Shown piece after piece: positions 23,051-32,449 of a stretch of 64,000 nt of DNA; positions within the stretch are counted from its first letter, which is position 1, and every line of letters begins with the position of its first letter. The stretch lies in assembly GCA_900757465.1 (NCBI GenBank), contig CAAENY010000146.1:1-64000 (forward strand). Reading direction: 5' to 3'. Below the pieces are notes generated by a model. That model made no database searches. It was not told the origin of the DNA and saw only the letters and a program-made list of their open reading frames with translations. Source of the DNA: an uncultured Collinsella sp. Lineage in GTDB: Bacteria > Actinomycetota > Coriobacteriia > Coriobacteriales > Coriobacteriaceae. A program made the position numbers and the translations under genes.

Positions 23051-24962
23051 GGCAACGACCGCCGAGCGCGCGCTCAACCGCAAGGGCGGCACCATGTCGC
23101 GCCTCATCAAGACGCTCTTTGGCTTCTACCCCGTGCTTTTGCCCCTCGTCGTCGTCGGCGTGATACTCTGCGCCATCATCAACTCCATCGGCGCGACCTT
23201 CCTTCAGAGCGCCCTGCAGATTATTAGCGAATCGTGGCAGTCGGGCGACTGGACGACCGCGCAGCCCAAGATTCTGAAGCTCGTGACCACCCTCGCCTGC
23301 ATCTACGGCGTCGGCATCCTGTCCTCGCTGTTCTGGAACCGCGCCATGGCCATCGTCACGCAGGGCTCGCTCGAGAAGCTGCGCGAGAAGATGTTCAACC
23401 GCATGCAGGACCTGCCGATTCGCTACTTCGACACGCACCAGCGCGGCGACATCATGAGCCACTACACCAACGACATCGACACGCTGCGCCAGATGATCAG
23501 CCAGTCGCTGCCCAACCTGCTCATGACGACCATCGTCATCGTCACGGTGTTCTTCATCATGCTGTACTACAGCGTGTGGATGTGCCTGGTCATTGTGGCC
23601 GGCGTCGCCTTTATGACCTTTATGACCAAGCTGCTCGGCTCCAACTCCGCGCGTTTCTTCATTGCGCAGCAGACCGAACTCGGCGTGGTCGAGGGCCACA
23701 TCGAGGAAGTCATGAACGGCCAGAAGGTCGTCAAGGCATTCTGCCACGAGTCTGCCGCCGAGGCCGATTTTGACGAGCGCAACGAAAAACTCTTCGAGGT
23801 CTCCCAGAAGGCCAACATGTACGCCAACATCCTCATGCCCATCCTGATGAACCTGGGCAACCTGCTCTACGTGCTGGTGGCCCTTGCCGGCGGCATTTTC
23901 CTGGCGCTGGGCGTGCCTAACCTGAGCATCTCGGGCATGGCGTTGTCCATCGCCGTCGTGGTGCCGTTCCTCAACATGACCAAGCAGTTCTGCGGACAGA
24001 TCGGCCAGATCTCGCAGCAGATCAACGCCGTGGTCATGGGCCTCGCCGGCGCCGACCGTATCTTTGAGCTCATCGACGAGAAGCCCGAGGCCGATGAAGG
24101 CTACGTGACGCTTGTCAACGCGCAGGTGAACCCCGAGACCTGGGAGCTCGAGGAAGCCGACCACCACACCGGCATGTGGGCGTGGAAGCATCCGCACCGC
24201 GCAACCGGCGAGATTGAGTACGTGCCGCTGCGTGGCGACCTGGTCATGGACAACGTCGACTTTGGCTACACGCCCGACCACGAGGTGCTGCACGGCGTGT
24301 CCGTATTTGCCAAGCCGGGCCAGAAGGTCGCGTTTGTCGGCGCCACCGGTGCCGGCAAGACGACCATCACCAACCTCATCAACCGCTTCTATGACATCGC
24401 CGACGGCAAGATTCGCTACGACGGCATCAACGTCAACAAGATTCGCAAGTCCGACCTGCGCCGTTCGCTGGGCGTAGTGCTGCAGGATGTGAACCTGTTC
24501 ACCGGCACCGTGATGGACAACATCCGCTACGGTAACCTGAATGCCACCGACGAGGAGTGCATCAAGGCCGCCAAGCTCGCCGGCGCGGACGACTTTATCA
24601 CCCGCCTGCCCGACGGCTATGACACCATGCTCACCGGCAACGGCGCCCAGCTGTCGCAGGGCCAGCGCCAGCTGATTTCGATCGCGCGCGCCGCCGTCGC
24701 CGATCCGCCGGCGATGATTCTGGACGAGGCCACATCGAGCATCGATACCCGCACCGAGGCCATCGTGCAGGCAGGCATGGACAAGCTCATGGAGGGTCGC
24801 ACGACGTTTGTCATCGCGCACCGCCTCTCTACCGTGCGCAACTCCGATGCGATCATCTGCCTGGACCACGGCCGCATCATCGAGCGCGGCAACCACGACG
24901 AGCTGATCGCCAAGCGCGGGTATTACTACCAGCTCTATACCGGAGCGTTTGAGCTGGAGTAG
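23043..24962 (+). CDS. ABC exporter half-transporter with consensus ATP site
   Basis: 639 residues: an N-terminal membrane domain, then an ATPase domain with Walker A GATGAGKTT at about 433-441, signature LSQGQRQ near 536 and Walker B MILDEATS near 558, including the catalytic Glu. It is the active partner of the preceding half-transporter. The start at 23043 overlaps the upstream stop (ATGAGTAA). An insertion of about 40 residues before the ATPase domain (around 355-395) is rich in Glu, His and Trp and is longer than in most relatives. Confidence 0.92.
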   Translation: MSKATTAERALNRKGGTMSRLIKTLFGFYPVLLPLVVVGVILCAIINSIGATFLQSALQIISESWQSGDWTTAQPKILKLVTTLACIYGVGILSSLFWNRAMAIVTQGSLEKLREKMFNRMQDLPIRYFDTHQRGDIMSHYTNDIDTLRQMISQSLPNLLMTTIVIVTVFFIMLYYSVWMCLVIVAGVAFMTFMTKLLGSNSARFFIAQQTELGVVEGHIEEVMNGQKVVKAFCHESAAEADFDERNEKLFEVSQKANMYANILMPILMNLGNLLYVLVALAGGIFLALGVPNLSISGMALSIAVVVPFLNMTKQFCGQIGQISQQINAVVMGLAGADRIFELIDEKPEADEGYVTLVNAQVNPETWELEEADHHTGMWAWKHPHRATGEIEYVPLRGDLVMDNVDFGYTPDHEVLHGVSVFAKPGQKVAFVGATGAGKTTITNLINRFYDIADGKIRYDGINVNKIRKSDLRRSLGVVLQDVNLFTGTVMDNIRYGNLNATDEECIKAAKLAGADDFITRLPDGYDTMLTGNGAQLSQGQRQLISIARAAVADPPAMILDEATSSIDTRTEAIVQAGMDKLMEGRTTFVIAHRLSTVRNSDAIICLDHGRIIERGNHDELIAKRGYYYQLYTGAFELE

Positions 24963-24988
24963 CTCAAAACAGCCCCTACGCTCCCAAC

Positions 24989-25092
24989 GGACCTCCCCGA
25001 GGGAGACGGGGTGTTTACTCCGTGCTCAAACATTCTCGCTTCGCTGCGAAACTGCGCGCGGAGCAAACACCCCGTCTCCCTCGGGGAGGTCC
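24989..25092. repeat. 34-bp inverted repeat with 36-nt loop
   Basis: Arms at 24989-25022 and 25059-25092 (outer part GGACCTCCCCGAGGGAGACG) match at 33 of 34 positions. The loop contains TCGCTTCGCTGCGA. It follows the exporter operon and precedes a separate terminator, so it is more than a simple terminator. Confidence 0.75.
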
Positions 25093-25132
25093 TACGCACA
25101 CAGTCTTTTCTCGCAGCCTGAAAAGAAGTGGT

Positions 25133-25167
25133 GAGGCCCTGGCCGTTTGGCCAGGGCCTCATTTTGT
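25133..25167. terminator. Bidirectional terminator between exporter and LysR genes
   Basis: A perfect 12-bp stem (GAGGCCCTGGCC) with GTTT loop, followed by ATTTTGT on the plus strand. The genes on both sides converge here. Confidence 0.82.
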
Positions 25168-25197
25168 AAGGAGTCAAAAAGCCCCGTCCCAAATGAG

Positions 25198-26076
25198 CTA
25201 TTTGAGAAGTTGGGCCATGGCGTTGACGAATTTTTGGACTTGGAGGGTTGGCTCGAGCGGATAGTGCAAAAAGACCGGCACCTCTCGCCCGCACAGGAAC
25301 GGCACGCCCACAAAGGCCGGGTGCACCCCTGACCATGCGCCACAGGTGAGTACCGCATCGCCCTTTTCCTCCGCCTCGTTAAAGAGCGCAAAGTCAAAGC
25401 TATCCACATCGATCACGTCCACGCCGCCGTCGGCCATAAGGTCGATGCGTAGGCTGTCCATCGCATCGTTGCCGTGACGGAGCACGCGCAGGCGCATGCC
25501 CTCTAGGTCGGCAACCGTAATGCGATTCTTGCGCGCCAGCGGGCTCGCGCGCGGCAGGTCGATATAAAACGGTACGTTAACGATGTGGAGCTTTTGGCAG
25601 GCGTCACCCCAGCGCGGGGTCGAAAAACTCGACTGCACTACATCGACCTCGCGGCCCAAGCTGCACATGACGGTCTCACGCTCGTCATAGAGGTCGCTTA
25701 CCGGCACGATCTCAAATCGCAGCGACGGTTCCAGCTCGTGCACGCCCGACCACATCGACAGCGTTTGGCGCCCCGGGCACATCATCGACACGCCCAGGCG
25801 CACGGCACCGCCATCGCCCGCCGCGCGTCGGGCACGGCGCAGCGCGTCCTCAGACTGTCGCATGATCGAGCGCGCGTCGTCCACCAGCAGTGCGCCGGCC
25901 GGTGTCACCTTGACGCCCGAGTGCGAGCGCTCGAACAGCGTGATGCCGAACTCGGCCTCGAATCCCGACACCTGCTTGACGAGCGCCGGAGTCGACACGC
26001 GCAGCTTTGCCGCGGCGCGCGAGAAGCTCCCCAGCTCCGCGGCGGCCGATATGGCCTCGAGTCGTCGATCGTACAC
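25198..26076 (-). CDS. LysR family transcriptional regulator
   Basis: 292 residues. The N-terminal helix-turn-helix reads LEAISAAAELGSFSRAAAKL, followed by the substrate-binding-fold effector domain with its hinge near residue 80-90. The GTG start at 26076 has GGGAG upstream and gives the usual short LysR N-terminus; an ATG 11 codons earlier has no site. It is divergent from the SDR-MFS-dehydrogenase operon and is the likely regulator of it. The intervening 233 bp hold the control region; no clear LysR box (T-N11-A with dyad) could be singled out. Confidence 0.9.
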   Translation of the reverse strand: MYDRRLEAISAAAELGSFSRAAAKLRVSTPALVKQVSGFEAEFGITLFERSHSGVKVTPAGALLVDDARSIMRQSEDALRRARRAAGDGGAVRLGVSMMCPGRQTLSMWSGVHELEPSLRFEIVPVSDLYDERETVMCSLGREVDVVQSSFSTPRWGDACQKLHIVNVPFYIDLPRASPLARKNRITVADLEGMRLRVLRHGNDAMDSLRIDLMADGGVDVIDVDSFDFALFNEAEEKGDAVLTCGAWSGVHPAFVGVPFLCGREVPVFLHYPLEPTLQVQKFVNAMAQLLK

Positions 26077-26309
26077 GTCAATCTCCCGTTTTCGCGCCCG
26101 TGGCCACATGGTGCCATAGGGGGTTGTTTTCGCAGGTCACGCGCTCAATTGAGAATAAACTGCATCGCACAGTGTAAACCTACGGTTAACGCCATTCTAA
26201 CAAATATGCAATTCACCTGCGCAAATTCAAAGCATACGATAACCAGCGAAAACCACGTGGGTCGATTAATGGGAGCGGCCCACAGGGAGGCACAAGAAGG
26301 GAAGTTCCT

Positions 26310-27191
26310 ATGAGCAACTGGCTTAAGCTCGAGGGCGATGTCTGCGCTGTGACCGGCGCGCTCGGCGGCATGGGCGTCGAGATCTGCCGCGAGTTCGCCC
26401 GCAACGGCGCCAACGTTGTCCTGCTCGACCTGGACGAGGAGAAGGTCAAGGCAGCAGCTGCCGACCTCGCCGCCGAGTTTGGCATCCACGCCGAGGGCTA
26501 CAAGATGAACGCCACCGACGAGGCCGAGGTTCAGGCCGCCGTCGATGCCACCATCGCCGACTTCGGCCGCGTCGACGTCCTCGTCAACACCGCCGGCATC
26601 CTGCGCTTCGCAGCCATGGAAGACCTGCCGCTGAGTGACTGGAACGAGGTCATCAACGTCAACCTCACCGGCTACTTCATCACCTCGCAGCGCTTTGGCC
26701 GCGAAATGATCAAGGCTGGCCAGGGTCGCCTGGTGCACATCTCGACCGTTGCCAGCCACTCCCCCGAGACGTTCTCGGGCGTGTACAGCTCCACCAAGGC
26801 GGGCGTCAACATGATGTCCAAGATGCTGGCCGCCGAGTGGGGCCCCTACGGCGTGCGCTCCAACTGCGTCGAGCCCTGCTTTGTCAAGACCCCCATGTCG
26901 GCCAACTTCTACGCCGACCCCGAGGTCGAAAAGAGCCGCAGCCGCCTTATCGCCACGCGCCGCATCGGCGAGGTCAGCGATATCGCCAACGCCGTCATGT
27001 TCCTGGCGTCCAAGCGCTCGGACTTTACCACCGGCGACGCCATCAAGGTCGATGGCGGCTTCTCCAATATGATGGGCGACCTCACCGCCAAGCCCGGCGG
27101 CCGTCGCGCCTATGCCGACAACTACCTTAAGAACAAGGGTGTCGAGCTTTGGTCCGATGAGTCCGGCGTCGCAAAGCCGACTGACCAGTAA
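26310..27191 (+). CDS. SDR family oxidoreductase
   Basis: Short-chain dehydrogenase of 293 residues. TGALGGMG at 15-22 binds the cofactor, an Asp after the second strand (LLDLDEE, about 40) points to NAD, and Tyr159/Lys163 (YSSTK) with Ser145 or Ser149 form the catalytic set. A C-terminal tail of ~35 residues exceeds the common ~250-residue length. It is the first gene of an operon with an OFA-type MFS carrier and a Gfo/Idh/MocA dehydrogenase, which suggests stepwise oxidation of a polyol or sugar acid. The start has AGGGAAG upstream. Confidence 0.9.
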   Translation: MSNWLKLEGDVCAVTGALGGMGVEICREFARNGANVVLLDLDEEKVKAAAADLAAEFGIHAEGYKMNATDEAEVQAAVDATIADFGRVDVLVNTAGILRFAAMEDLPLSDWNEVINVNLTGYFITSQRFGREMIKAGQGRLVHISTVASHSPETFSGVYSSTKAGVNMMSKMLAAEWGPYGVRSNCVEPCFVKTPMSANFYADPEVEKSRSRLIATRRIGEVSDIANAVMFLASKRSDFTTGDAIKVDGGFSNMMGDLTAKPGGRRAYADNYLKNKGVELWSDESGVAKPTDQ

Positions 27192-27257
27192 ACCAACCTG
27201 ACAGAGAGGCCCCGCGGACACGCCCGCTCCTCCCCCACACCGATTAGAAAGAGTCCA

Positions 27258-28514
27258 ATGGCTTCCACCAACTCCAACAAGGGTCGCGCCGTCGTGCTTT
27301 CCGCCGCGTGCGTCACCATGTTCTTTATCAGCTCCATCGCGCTGTATTCCGTCGTGAGCAAGAACCTGCTCGCCGTCTACCCCGAGTGGTCGAGCGCCCT
27401 TACCTGGGCTTTCCCGGTCTTTCAGACCATCATGGCCGTGACGGGCATCTTCGCCGGCCGCATCTCCGACAAAATCGGCCCGCGCAACGTCGTGATCGCC
27501 GCCGCCGTGTGCTACGGCGTGGGCTGGTTCATGTCCGGCACCGTCACCGAGCCGTGGCAGTTCTACCTGTGGTTCTCGCTCGTCGCCGCCATCGGCAACG
27601 GCCTGGGCTACAACCCGGCGCTCACCACCGGCCAAAAGTGGTTCATCGACAAGAAGGGTCTCGCCTCCGGCATCACCCTCGCCGCTTCGACCGCCGGCCC
27701 CGCCGTGCTGTCCCCGGTGCTCGCCTCGCTGCTCATCCCGAGCCTGGGTATCTTTGGCGCCCTTAAGGCGCTCGGCGTCATCTTCTTTGTGACGATCGCC
27801 GCCTCCGCCCTGTTCCTGAAGGCCCCCGAGGCCGGCTGGCTGCCCGAGAGCTTCGAGGCCCCCAAGGGCGGCGCACATGCCGGCACCTTCGGCGACCTCA
27901 CCCCGAGCGAGATGGTCAAGACCCCGCGCTTCTGGGTCCTCATCATCACCTTCGCCTTTGCCGCCACCGCGGGCACCCTGCTCGTGGGCAAGGTTGCCTC
28001 CATCGCCGCCGTCCAGCTCTTCGCCGACCCCACGAGCGCCGCAGCCGTCGCCCTCGGCGGTGTGGTGGTCTCCGTCAACACCTGCGCCAACCTGGTCGGC
28101 CGTCTGTCCTTTGGCCAGATCATCGACAAGCTCGGCGCCTATAAGTCGCTGCTCATCAGCCTTATCGTCACCATCGTCGCGCTCGTCATCATGTCGATGA
28201 GCTTTACGCAGAGCATGTTCTTTGTGGCGCTCGCCCTGCTCGGCTTTAGCTTTGGCGCCCTGCTCGTCATCTACCCGCCGCTCACCGGTGGCGCCTTTGG
28301 CACCAGCAACATCGGCGTCAACTACGGCATCATGTTTTTGGGCTACGCCGCTTCCACCTGGATCAGCCAGCCCATCACCGCCGTGCTGTATCACGCCGAG
28401 GCCGGCAGCGCCGCCTACCAGCAGTCCTTCTACGGCGCCATTGTGATCGCCGCCATCGCCGTCGTACTCACCGTCTACATGATGGTCTCCGACAGCAAGA
28501 AGAAGTCCGCCTAG
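27258..28514 (+). CDS. MFS transporter, OFA-type
   Basis: A 12-segment major facilitator of 418 residues resembling the oxalate/formate antiporter group: FAGRISDKIGPRNVVIA after the second helix, and NPALTTGQKWFIDKKGLASGIT. It lies between the SDR gene and the dehydrogenase gene on the same strand and probably imports the substrate of the pathway. Members carry small carboxylates, but sugars or polyols cannot be excluded. AGAAAGAG lies upstream of the ATG. Confidence 0.88.
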   Translation: MASTNSNKGRAVVLSAACVTMFFISSIALYSVVSKNLLAVYPEWSSALTWAFPVFQTIMAVTGIFAGRISDKIGPRNVVIAAAVCYGVGWFMSGTVTEPWQFYLWFSLVAAIGNGLGYNPALTTGQKWFIDKKGLASGITLAASTAGPAVLSPVLASLLIPSLGIFGALKALGVIFFVTIAASALFLKAPEAGWLPESFEAPKGGAHAGTFGDLTPSEMVKTPRFWVLIITFAFAATAGTLLVGKVASIAAVQLFADPTSAAAVALGGVVVSVNTCANLVGRLSFGQIIDKLGAYKSLLISLIVTIVALVIMSMSFTQSMFFVALALLGFSFGALLVIYPPLTGGAFGTSNIGVNYGIMFLGYAASTWISQPITAVLYHAEAGSAAYQQSFYGAIVIAAIAVVLTVYMMVSDSKKKSA

Positions 28515-28521
28515 TTTTACC

Positions 28522-28554
28522 GATGTGACAAAGGGACTGTCCCTTTGTCACATT
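28522..28554. repeat. REP-like palindrome, TGTGAC family
   Basis: A consensus 33-nt palindrome inside the SDR-MFS-dehydrogenase gene row, ending about 18 nt before the dehydrogenase start. It may lower or separate expression of the last gene. Confidence 0.82.
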
Positions 28555-28572
28555 CAGAATTAAGGAGTCGAA

Positions 28573-29613
28573 ATGTCTGAGCTCAATCCCGTCCGCATTG
28601 CCGTCATCGGCGCCGGCGCCATGGGCCGCAACCACATCCGCTTTGTCACCGAGGAGCCCGAGGCCGAGCTCGTCGCCATCGCCGACGCCTTTGAGGGCGC
28701 CCGCGCCACGGCCGAGGCCGCCGGCGTGCCGTTCTTCACCGATCCCGCCCAGATGATGGACGAGGTCAAGCCCGACGCCGTCATCATCGCCACCCCCAAC
28801 GACCTGCACCTGGGCGTTGCCCGCGAGGCTGTGAAGCGCAATATCGTGCCACTGGTCGAAAAGCCGATCTCCAACGATCTTGAGGATGCCCAGGCCTTCG
28901 CCGCCGAGGCCGAAACCGCCGGCGTGCCCGTGCTCGTGGGTCAGCACCGTCGCCACAACCCCTTCGTCAACAAGGCCAAGGAGATTATCGAGTCCGGCGA
29001 GCTGGGCAAGCTCACCGTGTCGAGCTTCCACTACATGATCTATAAGAACGACGAGTACTTCGATGTCGAGTGGCGCCGCAAGAAGGGCGCCGGCCCGATC
29101 CTGGTCAACCTGGTCCACGATGTCGACCTGCTCCGCTACCTGCTGGGCGAGCCCGTCGCCGTCCAGGGCATGCAGTCCAGCGCCGCCCGCGGTTTTGAGA
29201 TCGAGGACTCCGCCGTGGTCAACGTCCGTTTTGCCGATGGCGCGCTTGCGAGCATGACCATCTCCGACGCCACCGCCAGCCCCTGGAACTGGGAGGCCAC
29301 CGCTCGCGAGGATCCGCAGTACCGCCCCTTCGACGCCGACGCCTACTTTATCGGCGGCACTAAGGGCGCCCTGTCGCTGCCCCGCCTGCACCAGTTCTCT
29401 TACGACGGCGCCTCCAACTGGCACAAGCCGCTGCAGATGGAGATTCCGGCCGTCGACCCGGCGCTACCGCACAAGATGCAGCTCAAGCACTTTGTGAAGG
29501 TTGTCCGCCGCGAGGTCGAGCCCGTCGTGACCCCCGCCGACAACGTCAAGACGCTCACGCTTCTCAACGCCATCAAGGAGGCCGCCGAGACCGGCCAGCT
29601 CGTCGAGCTGTAA
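28573..29613 (+). CDS. Gfo/Idh/MocA family oxidoreductase
   Basis: NAD(P)-dependent sugar or polyol dehydrogenase of 346 residues. The Rossmann motif GAGAMG lies at 13-18 and the EKP motif (VEKPIS) at 96-98. The C-terminal domain includes VNLVHDVDLLRYLLG, with the catalytic His in the usual HDVD context. AAGGAG lies upstream of the ATG. It is the third gene of the row behind the SDR and MFS genes. The exact substrate is not identifiable; inositol-like or uronate substrates are common for the family. Confidence 0.92.
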   Translation: MSELNPVRIAVIGAGAMGRNHIRFVTEEPEAELVAIADAFEGARATAEAAGVPFFTDPAQMMDEVKPDAVIIATPNDLHLGVAREAVKRNIVPLVEKPISNDLEDAQAFAAEAETAGVPVLVGQHRRHNPFVNKAKEIIESGELGKLTVSSFHYMIYKNDEYFDVEWRRKKGAGPILVNLVHDVDLLRYLLGEPVAVQGMQSSAARGFEIEDSAVVNVRFADGALASMTISDATASPWNWEATAREDPQYRPFDADAYFIGGTKGALSLPRLHQFSYDGASNWHKPLQMEIPAVDPALPHKMQLKHFVKVVRREVEPVVTPADNVKTLTLLNAIKEAAETGQLVEL

Positions 29614-29685
29614 TGCCTTAAGAGCGGGCCGCGGCAAACTCCCCGCCGAGCGCCTTGGCCCGCCACCAACAAGCCCCTCTTCTTT

Positions 29686-29719
29686 GCCCCGCGAGCAGCC
29701 TCCTGCCCGCGGGGCTTTT
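29686..29719 (+). terminator. Terminator after Gfo/Idh/MocA gene
   Basis: GCCCCGCG pairs with CGCGGGGC and is followed by TTTTG. Confidence 0.8.
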
Positions 29720-29778
29720 GCTACTTCGCCGACGATTTTTCTGAGACGGGGGCCTTTTGCACCTCGGCTTGGTTCGTT

Positions 29779-29940
29779 CGCCACGAAATGCGCCCATCTA
29801 CTACGTTTAACCGATCGCCCTCAACCATGCCAAATTTCGCGAAATAAAAACCGCAGGTAGACGGCTTGCCGATTATCGGTAAAACCAGGCATGGTCGACC
29901 CATACGGTTCAAACGTAGTAGATAGGTCATTTTCGTGGCG
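29779..29940. repeat. Inverted-repeat element with conserved core, copy B
   Basis: Arms of ~35 bp (CGCCACGAAA...CTACTACGTTT) at 29779-29813 and 29905-29940 are imperfect complements. A nested ACCATGCC/GGCATGGT pair lies inside. The core AAAAACCGCAGGTAGACGGC at 29846-29865 is almost identical to that of element A at 20225-20380, in the same orientation; both sets of arms include TACTACG. The rest of the 408-bp gap before tex shows only the terminator and the tex leader. Confidence 0.75.
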
Positions 29941-30021
29941 CGGCCCCAAAACAGTCTTTTGGGACGGGTGGTATCCTTGGTAGCCCTGTGCTGCAAACGC
30001 ACCTTAAACGCAAGGAGTCCC

Positions 30022-32169
30022 ATGGATCTTATCGCCCAGCTCGCCCGCGAGCTCAACCTTAAGGCCGCCAACATCGAGGCAGCCGTCAAGCTCATCGACG
30101 AGGGCAACACCATCCCCTTTATCTCGCGCTACCGCAAGGAAGCCACGGGCGGCATGGATGACGTCGCCCTGCGTGCGCTCGACGAGCGCCTGTCCTACCT
30201 GCGCAATCTTGAGCAGCGCAAAGAGGACGTCATCCTGCTCATCGACGCCCAGGGCAAACTCACGCCCGAACTCGAGCAGCAGATTCGCGAGGCCACGCAG
30301 CTCCAGCGTGTCGAGGACCTCTACAAGCCCTACCGCAAAAAGCGCATGACCCGCGCGCAGAAGGCCCGCGAGGCAGGCCTGGAGCCGCTCGCCAACATGA
30401 TCATCATGCAGGCTTCGGCCAAGGGCAGCGCGCTCGACGCCGCCGCGGCATACGTCAATGAGGAGGCCGGCTTCGACACGCCCGAGAAGGCGCTCGCCAG
30501 CGCCGCGGACATCGTGGCCGAGACGGTGGCCGAGGACCCCGAGAACGTCGCCGACCTGCGCGCCTTTACGCAAAACACCGCCGATATCGTCGTCGAGGCT
30601 ACCGACCCCGCCGAGAAGACTCCCTACGAGCCGTACTACAGCTATGATGAGCCCTTGCGCCGTATTCCCAACCACCGCGTGCTGGCCATCGATCGCGGCG
30701 AGCGCGAGGGCAAGCTCCGCGTGCGCGTAAACGTCGACGGCGCTGCCGCCACGGCGCGTCTCGGCAGCCGTTGGCCCCGACGCCAGGGCGTGTTTGCCCC
30801 CGTCTTTGACGCAGCCATCGCCGACGGCTACAAGCGCCTCATGGCCCCCTCGCTGGAGCGCGAGGCCCGCGCCAAACTCACCGTCCGCGCGCAGACCGAG
30901 GCCATCAACGTCTTTGCCAAGAATCTCGAGGGCCTGCTCTCGGCACGCCCCGTCCGCGGCGCCCGCGTGCTCGCGCTCGACCCGGGCTACCGCACCGGCT
31001 GCAAGGTCGCCGTCATGGACGAGACCGGCAAGCTACTCGACCACGGCGTGGTCTACCCCACCAAGCCGCGCCACGACGTCGCCGGCACCAAGCGCGAGCT
31101 CGCCCGCCTCGTCAAGAAAGACGGCGTCAACACCATCGTCATCGGCAACGGCACCGCCAGCCGCGAGACCGAGGAAGTCGTCTCGGAGTTCATCTCCGAG
31201 CAGGCGCCCAGCCTTCGCTACACCATCGTCAACGAGGCCGGCGCGTCGGTGTACTCCGCCTCCGAGCTCGCCAGCCAGGAATATCCCGACCTGGACGTCA
31301 CCGTGCGTGGCGCCATGAGCCTGGGCCGCCGCCTGCAAGACCCGCTGGCAGAGCTCGTCAAGATTCCGCCCCAGTCCATCGGCGTGGGCCAGTACCAGCA
31401 CGACCTTGACCAGGCCGAGCTTTCGCGCACCCTGGGCCACGTGGTGGAAGACGTCGTCAACCGTGTGGGCGTCGACGTCAACACCGCGAGCGCAAGCCTG
31501 CTGGGCTACGTGTCGGGCATTACGCCAAGCGTAGCCAAAAACATCGTGGCCTACCGCGAGGAAAACGGCGCCTTTACCGATCGCCGCCAGCTCAAGAAGG
31601 TCCCCAAGCTGGGACCCAAGGCGTACCTCAACGCCGCAGGTTTCCTGCGCATCAGCGGCGGCAAGAACCCGCTCGACGCGACAAGCGTCCACCCCGAAAG
31701 CTACGAGGTGGCCACGGCCGTCCTGGAGCGCGCCGGCGTTGCGGCAAGCGAGCTCAGCCGCGGCGGCGTGCCCGACATCGAGCGCCGCCTGGGCAGCATC
31801 TCGACGCTGGCAAGCGACCTGGACTGCGGTACCCTCACGCTCATCGACATTGTCAACGAGCTCAAGAAGCCCGGCCGCGACCCGCGCGACGACGCTCCCG
31901 AGGTTGTCTTTAGCCGCTCGGCGCTTTCCATCGACGACCTGGAGCCCGGCATGGAGCTCAAGGGCACGGTGCGCAACGTCGTCGACTTTGGCGCCTTCGT
32001 CGACGTGGGCGTGCATCAGGACGGCCTCGTGCACATCTCCAAGCTGGCCAACCGCTTCGTCAAGCACCCCAGCGACGTGGTGCGCGTCGGCGACACGGTC
32101 AAGGTATGGGTCGAGAAGGTCGATCGCGACCGCAAGAAGATCTCCCTCACCATGGTGCAGGGGAAATAA
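30022..32169 (+). CDS. tex: Tex family RNA-binding protein
   Basis: A 715-residue Tex/YqgF-type protein linked to transcription and RNA handling. Domains in order are the N-terminal helical region, the YqgF RNase-H-like domain (ALDPGYRTGCKVAVMD at about 315-330), helix-hairpin-helix repeats around 480-560, and a C-terminal S1 domain (GTVRNVVDFGAFVDVGVHQD, from about 645). CAAGGAG lies 6 nt upstream of the chosen ATG; a longer frame extends into the repeat upstream. It is a single-gene unit. Identification is secure. Confidence 0.95.
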   Translation: MDLIAQLARELNLKAANIEAAVKLIDEGNTIPFISRYRKEATGGMDDVALRALDERLSYLRNLEQRKEDVILLIDAQGKLTPELEQQIREATQLQRVEDLYKPYRKKRMTRAQKAREAGLEPLANMIIMQASAKGSALDAAAAYVNEEAGFDTPEKALASAADIVAETVAEDPENVADLRAFTQNTADIVVEATDPAEKTPYEPYYSYDEPLRRIPNHRVLAIDRGEREGKLRVRVNVDGAAATARLGSRWPRRQGVFAPVFDAAIADGYKRLMAPSLEREARAKLTVRAQTEAINVFAKNLEGLLSARPVRGARVLALDPGYRTGCKVAVMDETGKLLDHGVVYPTKPRHDVAGTKRELARLVKKDGVNTIVIGNGTASRETEEVVSEFISEQAPSLRYTIVNEAGASVYSASELASQEYPDLDVTVRGAMSLGRRLQDPLAELVKIPPQSIGVGQYQHDLDQAELSRTLGHVVEDVVNRVGVDVNTASASLLGYVSGITPSVAKNIVAYREENGAFTDRRQLKKVPKLGPKAYLNAAGFLRISGGKNPLDATSVHPESYEVATAVLERAGVAASELSRGGVPDIERRLGSISTLASDLDCGTLTLIDIVNELKKPGRDPRDDAPEVVFSRSALSIDDLEPGMELKGTVRNVVDFGAFVDVGVHQDGLVHISKLANRFVKHPSDVVRVGDTVKVWVEKVDRDRKKISLTMVQGK

Positions 32170-32182
32170 ACCGCCAAAGCAA

Positions 32183-32388
32183 GGGTACCCCCTGTAGCAG
32201 CGTGCAAAATCGCGAGTATTCTGCATATTCCACCGTTCCGGATGCCCCTCAGAGACGAAAAAGCAAGAAACAGCCCCCGTTTTAGCGTCATCAGAGCCAA
32301 AACGGGGGCTGTTCCATGCTTCACCCAGCTGGTAAAAGCCTTTACCTTGCTGAATACTCTCAATTTTGCACGGCGCAGGCGGGGGTAC
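32183..32388. repeat. Nested inverted-repeat element after tex
   Basis: Outer arms (from GGTACCCCC at 32184 and ending GGGGGTACC at 32389) enclose an inner 18-bp stem, AACAGCCCCCGTTTTAGC, at 32269-32286 paired with 32296-32313. The inner stem follows the convergent end of tex and may terminate it. No coding region is seen in 32170-32550. Confidence 0.7.
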
Positions 32389-32396
32389 CTTTGTCC

Positions 32397-32415
32397 ACGG
32401 CAGGATATGGAAGCC
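32397..32415. repeat. Duplicate of transaldolase 3' end
   Basis: ACGGCAGGATATGGAAGCC matches 18 of 19 bases of 32553-32571, which encode the last residues (GFHILP) of the interrupted transaldolase. The two copies flank the palindrome at 32450-32519. Confidence 0.6.
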
Positions 32416-32449
32416 TATCACCAACCTACCGGCAAGTTCGTGTCGGCAG

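Noticed and set aside
22941..24896. 651-residue open frame antisense to the second ABC half-transporter
   Set aside because: Antisense shadow of a gene with full Walker motifs; no ribosome site or domain.
26145..28394. 749-residue open frame antisense to the SDR and MFS genes
   Set aside because: It is the complement of two well-recognised genes, has no family motif and is rich in Gly, Asp and His, as expected from antisense of GC-rich codons.
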